From: Inia geoffrensis | Lineage: Eukaryota > Chordata > Mammalia > Artiodactyla > Iniidae | Length of the DNA: 64,000 bases | Direction: 5' to 3' | NCBI GenBank assembly: GCA_036417435.1 | Contig: CM070911.1 | Location: 9,672,001-9,736,000 of the forward strand | In this document: piece after piece, positions 57,770 through 64,000 of the stretch | Layout of the letters: every line of letters starts with the position of its first letter | Position numbering within the stretch: the first letter of the stretch is position 1 | The notes under the pieces: generated by a model | What the model was told of the DNA's origin: nothing | The model's database searches: none | The model's input: only the letters and a program-made list of their open reading frames with translations | Translations under genes and position numbers: made by a program

Positions 57770-58460
57770 TTGAGTTTTTGTTACTGCAGCACCCCTCTTC
57801 CAGGTACCAATTTCTGTTTTTATCTTCTTCCACATAGCAAACTACCCCCAAAACTTTGTACTTTAAAATAGCAACCACTTGGGCTTCCCTGGTGGTACAG
57901 TGGTTGAGAGCCCACCTGCCGATGCAGGGGACATGGGTTTGTGCCCCGGTCCGGGAAGATCCCACATGCTACGGAGCGGCTAGGCCCCTGAGCCATGGCC
58001 GCTGAGCCTGCACGTCTGGAGCTTGTGCTCTGCAACGGGAGAGGCCACAGCAGTGAGAGGCCCGCGAGGCCTGCGTACTACCAAAAAAAAAAAAAAAAAA
58101 AAACAACCACTTTCTTTCTCCTGATTTCACACAGGACAGGAGACTTGTTGGTTCTCACATCAATGGCTGTGAGGGCTGGGAAGTCTGTAATGGCTTGGCT
58201 AGCCCTGGGCCTAGAGACTCAACTAGGAAAGTTCTACTGGTTGAGGGTTGGCTAGAAGAGCTAGGTTGTAGTCATGTTTGGATTTTCAGTTCTGCTCTAT
58301 GTAACCTCAAGGCCTCACCCTCTCCACATGGCCTCCAGATTCTCTTTTCATGTGGTCTTATCTAGAATTCTGACATGAGAATTTAGGATTCCTAAGGGTT
58401 CAGAAGTGGAAGATTTAAGGGGGTATAACTTCTTAAAGTTTAGTCAAGGATTGACACAGT
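57770..58460 (-). repeat. Possible ancient LTR-type repeat split by a SINE
   Basis: GCAAACTACCCCCAAAACTTTGTACTTTAAAATAGCAACCACTT (left of the SINE) and the following blocks resemble the same family as 39880-40345. The SINE at 57881 interrupts it. Low certainty. Confidence 0.33.
57881..58103 (+). mobile_element. CHR-2-type SINE
   Basis: Complete copy with a tail of about 21 A. CAACCACTT at 57872-57880 and 58104-58112 is a 9-bp duplication. Near the 3' end GCCCGCGAGGCCTGCGTAC shows a short internal duplication (GAGGCC) not seen in the other copies. The A box reads TGGTACAGTGG. Confidence 0.93.
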
Positions 58461-58474
58461 AATATTTTTGTCGT

Positions 58475-58860
58475 GTCAATTCTTAAAGCATCTTGCTTCA
58501 GGCTGCTCTAACAAAACCATTGGCGGGTGTCTTAGAAATTAAAAAATATATATATTTCTCAAGGTGTTAGAGGCTAGAAGTCTGAGATCAGGGTCCCAAC
58601 AAGACCAGGTTCTGGTGAGAAAGGTTTTCTGGGTTGCAGAGCCTCTTTCTCATTGTATCCACACATGGCTGCAGGAGAGAAATAACTCTCTAGGGTCTCT
58701 TTTATAAAGGTACTAATTCCTTTCATGAAGGCTCCACCCTCATGACTTATTTACATCCCAAAGGCCCCACCTGCTAATACTATCACTTTGGGGGTTAGGA
58801 TTTCAACACATGAATTTGGAGGGGACACAAACATCCATTCCATAATAGCAAGTCATAAGC
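58475..58860 (-). mobile_element. MaLR LTR (MST/MLT1-like), reverse
   Basis: Reverse complement of the order seen at 53765-54125: CTTGCTTCAGGCTGCTCTAACAAAACC, CTCAAGGTGTTAGAGGCTAGAAGTCTGAGATCAGGG, TATCCACACATGGC, CTCTCTAGGGTCTCTTTTATAAAGG, CCACCTGCTAATACTATCAC, GGGGTTAGGATTTCAACACATGAATTTGG. Confidence 0.75.
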
Positions 58861-58864
58861 CAAG

Positions 58865-59990
58865 CTTGAAATCAAAAGGTGAGGGTTACAAAATGTCATA
58901 AATACCAAAACAAGTTCATTCAGTACCCCCAATTCAACTGACTCTACAGTGACAGAGAAAATTAACAAAGACAAATGATGTTTATTTTGAAGATTAGGAA
59001 AACTGGATTTAAAATCATAGAGTCGATCATTGTTTTGAATCAGAGGGCAGCAATGGAGATAGAAAACAAATGGATAGTTCTGCAAGGTCATTAAGAAGTA
59101 AATTTGATAGGGTTTGGCAATTGCCTGGATGTTAGAATGAGGAGGTGAGGAAGTGAGGAGGTGAGAACATATACAAAAAGCTAATAGTCACATCAACAGG
59201 ATACAAATAAAGATATAAAAATAGAAAGTAAATTAGCTCCACTATCACAAGTAGCACTTAATTATCCCCTACATATGGCTCTGGCAGGAGGTGGAGGTCC
59301 ACATAAAGCAGGTCACACACTGCACTTCAAAAGTTCACATACTACAAAATAGGCACATCTGTGGATGTACGTCAAGGAGAAAACAAGGTGGGACAACCCA
59401 ATATAAATTACTTGCCATTGAACTATAGTTTACTGACAAAGATAAGAGTACTAGATCAAAGGAAAGGTATTCAATAAGGGGTGAGCTCCAACTCTACCAG
59501 CAGCCATGTAGTTTCACTCCCTCACCAAGACTGGGGAGGGAAAGGGAGTGGGAGTGTCATAGTGACTTGGGCTGAAGTCTTCCTGATTGGTGGACCCTCA
59601 GAATTTAATGGTGTGTATCTGGAATAGCCTACTCCAAATATCTTACAGTCTTAAGATTCTGGAGAGCTTTATATTTGTAAGATGTTAGGACTGAGAGGGA
59701 GCTTTATCTGATTTAACAGATGGATAAAAAAAGGGATAGAGAAAAGGAGAGAGAGAGAGACCACTTTGGCTCAGCAGTGATGCACTTTAAAATGTGAGAA
59801 CCACTCATTTATTAAAAGACATAGGAGCCGTACCAATCATTTTTTCTTTCTGTGTTGACCTTGTTGGATTTTGATTTGAACAAATAAATTATAAAAAATA
59901 GTACCTAAGCAATGACTGGATGGATTATTTCATGATGCTAAGGAATCACTTTTTATTAACATTTATAGATGAAATCTTATTTGCATAGGA
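58865..59990. other. Unassigned stretch
   Basis: Contains a short (GA)n at about 59749-59760. A 98-codon minus-strand frame at 58795-59091 overlaps the LTR and has no motif I recognise. Confidence 0.45.
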
Positions 59991-60007
59991 TTTAATTCAA
60001 AATAAGA

Positions 60008-60211
60008 TAGGTGGGCTTCCCTGATGGTGGTGCAGTTGTTGAGAGTCCGCCTGCCAATGCAGGGGACACGGGTTCGTGCCCCGGTCTGGGAAGATCCCAC
60101 ATGCCGCGGAGTGGCTGGGCCAGTGAGCCATGACCACTGAGCCTGTGCGTCTGGATCCTGTGCTCCGCAACAGGAGAGGCCACAAGTGAGAGGCCCGCGT
60201 ACAGAAAAAAA
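60008..60211 (+). mobile_element. CHR-2-type SINE with altered A box
   Basis: Flanked by AAAATAAGA at 59999-60007 and 60212-60220. The head reads CTGATGGTGGTGCAGTTGTTG: a 3-bp GTG expansion and a substitution in the A box. The B box-like GGTTCGTGCCC is intact. A few bases are lost before the tail. Confidence 0.9.
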
Positions 60212-60329
60212 AAAATAAGAAGAATAATATAGGCAATGTGGTGTCAACATGGTCAGAGTATACATAAAAAACAAGATTAATCATGACTTGATAATCATTG
60301 TAGTTGGGTTTTGGCTATATAAATTCCTT

Positions 60330-60538
60330 TTTTTTTTTTTTTTTTTGCGGTACATGGGCCTCTCACTGTTGTGGCCTCTCCCGTTGCGGAGCACAGGCTC
60401 CGGACGCGCAGGCTCAGCGGCCAAGGCTCACAGGCCCAGCCGCTCCACGGCCTGTGGGATCTTCCCAGACCGGGGCACGAACCCGTGTCCCCTGCATCGG
60501 CAGGCAGACTCTCAACCACTGTGCCACCAGGGAAGTCC
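60330..60538 (-). mobile_element. CHR-2-type SINE
   Basis: Reverse orientation, about 19 T at left, head ending GGGAAGTCC at right. Flanks AAATTCCTTTT and ACAACATCTTTT do not give a clear duplication. It lies only about 120 bases from the opposite-orientation copy at 60008-60211, tails facing each other. Confidence 0.9.
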
Positions 60539-61968
60539 GACAACATCTTTTGATATATTCAGAAAAAAGTATTTCATAAAAATTAACAACCCACAATAAA
60601 ATCTTCACAGCAGTATAGAAGGTGAGAATTTATATAATGTGACAAAGAATATTAAATAAAAACATACTGTAAATGTTATGTTTAAGTTAATTATTGAAAG
60701 TATTTCTTTTGAGATGACAAATGTCATAAGTATCCTTGTTCTCACAATTTCTATTCACTACTTTAGAAGGCATCCTAGTCAGTAAAATAGTAGGACAAAA
60801 ATATAAAGAGCATAAAATTGAAGAGAAAGAAATAAAACTCTCATTATTCGTAGATCATCCGATTATATACACAATACTAAAAAATCCAAAAGTGTCCCCT
60901 GGCAAACTCTAGGAATTAATTAATTTAGCATATATACCAGCCTACTCCAACAGAAAACTACAAAAAAGACTGGAACATGTACATTATAAAATACAATATC
61001 CAAATGCAAAGGTACTGACCTTCACTGTAAATGCAATTACATGTCTAATTATAACCAGAGTATGAAACTTTTATATACCAGAAGATGGCTAAAATGAAAA
61101 CACAAAAATGTCAGGTGTTTATGAAAATGTAGAACAACTGACACTCTCCGAAGTACTGCTGAATTTCCACATGCAAAACAATAAAGTTAAATCATATTTT
61201 AAAAATTACAATGAATATAAGACTTAAATATAAGAGCTAAAACTAGAAAACTCTTAAAAGAAAACATACAGATAAATTTTCATGACCTTAGATTTTGCAA
61301 GGAATTCTTATGTGACACCAAAAGCATGAGCAACAAAATAATAACTGGTCTTCAACAAAGTTAAAAAAATAAATAAATAAAAATAAACTTTTATGAATCA
61401 AAGGAGATTGATAAGAAAGGGAAAAGACAACCTACAGGATGGGAGGAAATATTTCCAAATCATATACCTGATAAAAGTATATCCAGAATATACAAAGAAC
61501 TATAATTCAACAACAAAAGAGCATCCCACTTGAAAACTGAGCCATGTGCTTGAACTGACAGCCCTCAGTAATACCACTTCTATGTATATACTCAAAATAA
61601 TTTTGAAACAGGGACTCAAAAGGTACTTGTATGTAAATATTCACAGTGTCATTATTCATAAGTCAAAAGGTTGAAAAAACTCAAGTGCTGATCAATAGAA
61701 GAATGTATCAACAAAATGTGATGTACAATACAATGATATATTATTTAGTTCATGAAAAAGAATGAAGTTCTAATGAATGCTACAATATGGATGAAACTTT
61801 AAAATGTTATACTAAGTGCTATAAGCCAAACATGATTGGAAAATATGGTAAGATTCCATTTATATAAAATATGCCTTGCAGGACATTTGATAATGTCCTA
61901 AACTACCATAGATATTTGGTCCACACCAAAAAGTCCCTGATATTTGGTCCTGTCTAAAACATCCATGA

Positions 61969-62044
61969 ATAGCCAAGACATGGAAGCAACCTAGATGTAC
62001 ATCGACAGATGAATGGATAAAGATGTGGTATGTATGTATGTATG

Positions 62045-62094
<50 letters not shown>

Positions 62095-62558
62095 GGAATA
62101 CTATTCAGCCATAAAAAATGATAAAATAATACCATTCAGAGCAACACGGATGGGCCTAGACATTATCATACTAAGTGAATTAAGTCAGACAGAGTAAGAC
62201 AAATATATGATATCACTTATATGCAGAATCTAAAATATGATACAAATGAACTTACTTACAAAATAGAAACAGGCTCACAGACATAGAAAACAAACTTATG
62301 GTTACAAAAGGTAAAAGGGGGTAGGGATAAAATAGGAGTTTGGGATCAGCAGATACAAACTACTATATATAAAGTAGATAAACAACAAGATACTACTGTA
62401 TACCACAGGGAACTACATTCAATATCCTGTAATGAACCATAATGAAAAATAATATATATATATATACATATATATATAAAAACATAACTGATCACCTTGC
62501 TGTACACCAGAAACTAACACAACATTGTAAATCAACTATACTTCAATTAAAAAAAAAT
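61969..62558 (+). mobile_element. 5'-truncated LINE-1 nested in the palindromic element
   Basis: Begins in the ORF2 C-terminus (ATAGCCAAGACATGGAAGCAACC), with AAAATGATAAAATAATACC, the 3'-UTR and the tail near 62.55 kb. AAAACATCCATGA at 61956-61968 and AAAATATCCATGA at 62559-62571 are the target duplication (one change in 13). A (CA)n tract grows inside it at 62048-62092, and a TA-rich patch at 62453-62477. Confidence 0.92.
62048..62092. repeat. (CA)n microsatellite inside a LINE-1
   Basis: About 22 uninterrupted CA units preceded by TATG repeats. It sits exactly where other LINE-1 copies here read GTGGTACATATATACAATGG (for example near 41.36 and 29.58 kb), so it arose within the element. Confidence 0.96.
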
Positions 62559-62887
62559 AAAATATCCATGAGTATATTTGGTTCGTGCCAAATGGTTTTG
62601 GACAGAACCAAATATCAATAACATTTTGACGTGGACTGAGAGTCTAAAGGACGTTTTGGACAGGACCAAAAGTCTACTAATTGAAATATGTCGAATAAGC
62701 AAATTCATTGAGATAGAAAGTACAATAGAGATTACCACAGACTAGAAGAAGAGAGGAACGGGGAGTTATTGCTTAACGGGTACAGAGTTTGTTTTGATGT
62801 AATGAAAATTTTCAGAAATAGATTGTAATAGTTGCACAAATTGTGAATTTAACTAATACCACTGAATTGTATGCTTAAAAATGGTTG

Positions 62888-63096
62888 GGGCTTCACTGCT
62901 GGCACAGTGGTTGAGAGTCCGCCTGCCGATGCAGGGGACACGGGTTCGTGCCCCGGTCCGGGAAGATCCCACATGCCGCGGAGCGGCTGGGCCCGTGAGC
63001 CATAGGTTGCTGAGCCTGCACATCCAGAGCCTGTGCTCCGCAATGGGAGAGGCCACAACAGTGAGAGGCCCGTGTACCGCAAAAAAAAAAAAAAAA
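62888..63096 (+). mobile_element. CHR-2-type SINE nested in LINE-1
   Basis: Head altered to GGCTTCACTGCTGGCACAG. The B box-like GGTTCGTGCCC is intact, and the tail is a pure run of about 19 A. AAAAATGGTTG (62877-62887) and AAAATTGGTTG (63096-63106) give the duplication with one change. A short block is missing between GAGCCATA and TTGCTGAGCC compared with other copies. Confidence 0.92.
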
Positions 63097-63169
63097 AAAT
63101 TGGTTGAAAAACTCTACAAATTTTATATTACATATATTTTATCACAAAAAAATTAATCTACTTTTGGGA

Positions 63170-63670
63170 ATTTCAATTTATAAAGTCACTTTGATACACT
63201 GAGGGTATCTATTGAACATATTCATACACTATGACTCAATATTTATGCTCATGCCAAACATAATTGTGTACTACATACTTCTATCAAAAGACATTTTCTA
63301 AAATTATCACTGAAGCACTGCATACAGTAGAATGAATACATAAGCTGTGGTATATTTATACTCTATTGCAGCGAAAATGACCAAAGTACAAATATGAACA
63401 TACACTTGCAAAAATCTCACAAGCATGCATTTGAAAGAAGCCACAGGCAAAATATGTATTTTATAATTCCAATAACATAATACATATCAAATATAAGCAA
63501 CATTAATCTATGGTTTGAGGTAAGAAAAGGCGATCCTCAGGGTGAGGGTTAAATACTTGAAAGGATTATGGGGTTGAGAGGGTTCTGTATTGTGATAACA
63601 TTCTGTGTTCTGATATGGTTGTCAATTTTTCCATATTTATGTTATGCTTCAATAAAAAGTTTATATAAAA
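63170..63670 (+). repeat. Old LINE-1 (L1M-type) 3' fragment
   Basis: GAATGAATACATAAGCTGTGGTATATTTATACTCTATTGCAGC, AAAAATCTCACAAGCATGCATTTGAAAGAAGCCACAGGCAAAATATGTATTTTATAATTCC, and GATATGGTTGTCAATTTTTCC...TATGCTTCAATAAAAAG follow the 3' region of old LINE-1s. Separate from the copy ending near 63.15 kb. Confidence 0.6.
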
Positions 63671-63674
63671 ATAC

Positions 63675-64000
63675 AGAACATCAAAATGTACATTGTATCT
63701 TAGTAAAATTATGTTTCTTTTATATAAATGTTACACGAGAGAGGCAAATGTGATTACACTGGCAACTAGCAGCTAAGTGAATTGCTGCCAGATTCCTTGG
63801 TAATGTTAGATTCAACTAATATAAGGTTTATTTCAAAATACGCTGACAAGAGAGAAATGGGATTATGAAGTGACTCATGAATAGCTGGAGTTTATGCCCA
63901 GGCTGCATGGCATAAATATCTCTGGCTAGCCACCCATTCACAGGCACCAGTTACATGACAAAACTTACCTCCTTTTCAGTTACAATGTAATGCACATTTC
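63675..64000. other. Unassigned stretch
   Basis: No gene or repeat recognised up to the window end. Confidence 0.4.

Larger units (their letters stand above)
61874..62683. mobile_element. Unclassified palindromic (foldback) element, split by a LINE-1
   Basis: After setting aside the LINE-1 (61969-62558) and one copy of its duplication, about 0.2 kb remains in two parts, 61874-61968 and 62572-62683. The left part (61919-61966) and right part (62591-62638) are inverted repeats at about 75% identity over 47 bases without gaps; weaker matches continue outward almost to both ends. AAATATG at 61867-61873 and 62684-62690 flanks it, like a 7-bp target duplication, and the old LINE-1 continues outside. 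No coding capacity. It could be a full-length palindromic MITE; the family is unknown to me. Confidence 0.6.
60745..63150 (+). mobile_element. Old LINE-1 (L1M-type) with three nested insertions
   Basis: Pieces at 60745-61873, 62684-62887 and 63097-63150 read as one element. The ORF2 palm block near 60.81-60.89 kb is degenerate (words KEIKLSLF then VDHP where LINE-1 has the catalytic DD). Next come the sequence before the C-terminus (ACCAAAAGCATGAGCAACAAAATA at 61.32 kb), the C-terminal/3' region and an end CCACTGAATTGTATGCTTAAAAATGG continuing after the SINE at 63.1 kb. Inserted into it are a palindromic element, which holds a young LINE-1, and a SINE. Confidence 0.75.

Noticed and set aside
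1..64000. Evenly similar ~200-bp repeats as a CRISPR-like or satellite array
   Set aside because: The copies are dispersed, in both orientations, with A tails and individual target duplications, so they are SINEs.

Overview
This window is mammalian nuclear DNA, most probably from a cetacean (whale or dolphin). The main evidence is sixteen copies of a short tRNA-Glu-derived SINE (head GGGCTTCCCTGGTGGCGCAG, A-rich tail) that I recognise as the CHR-2 type of Cetacea/hippo. There are also three copies of a longer, older relative, artiodactyl-type LINE-1 elements and mammal-wide MIR, L2 and MaLR fossils. The SINEs lack the 3' half typical of ruminant Bov-tA. I could not decide the species or whether it is a toothed or baleen whale.

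I find no protein-coding host gene, no non-coding RNA gene, no CpG island and no CRISPR or prokaryotic feature. The open reading frames are short. The long ones are read-through of SINEs, LINE-1 remnants or the antisense of a retroviral fossil. The window is best read as an AT-rich intergenic or deep-intronic region built by successive transposition.

Layout. 1-15 kb: mostly unassigned DNA with five SINEs, MIR/L2 relics, two LTR-like fossils and a hAT-like fragment. 15.5-20.8 kb: an old plus-strand LINE-1 that keeps a 5' leader of degenerate repeats of about 140 bp, with three SINEs in its ORF2 3' region. 20.8-27 kb: sparse. 27.3-29.4 kb: a decayed minus-strand endogenous retrovirus pol segment. 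29.4-40 kb: AT-rich DNA with LINE-1, MIR and L2 scraps, an (AT)n tract and a 50-bp tandem duplication. 40.5-42.6 kb: an older LINE-1/HAL1-like element apparently split by a LINE-1 with a 5' inversion. 42.6-49.96 kb: a near full-length minus-strand LINE-1 with a second 5'-truncated LINE-1 inside ORF2, bounded by a 16-bp target-site duplication. 50.2-51.3 kb: a possible LTR/gag-like relic. 51.6-60 kb: MaLR LTRs, truncated LINE-1s and SINEs. 60.7-63.7 kb: an old LINE-1 holding an unclassified, nearly fully palindromic element of about 0.2 kb. That element is itself split at its loop by a younger LINE-1.

The elements relate as a nest rather than as a pathway. LINE-1 supplies the reverse transcriptase and endonuclease, and the SINEs and truncated LINE-1s are its products: A-tails, 9-17 bp duplications and T-rich target sites. 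The nesting gives a relative chronology at several loci. No previously undescribed functional system is supported. The most unusual items are the palindromic element, the 5'-inverted LINE-1, the LINE-1 leader repeats and the SINE-rich LINE-1.
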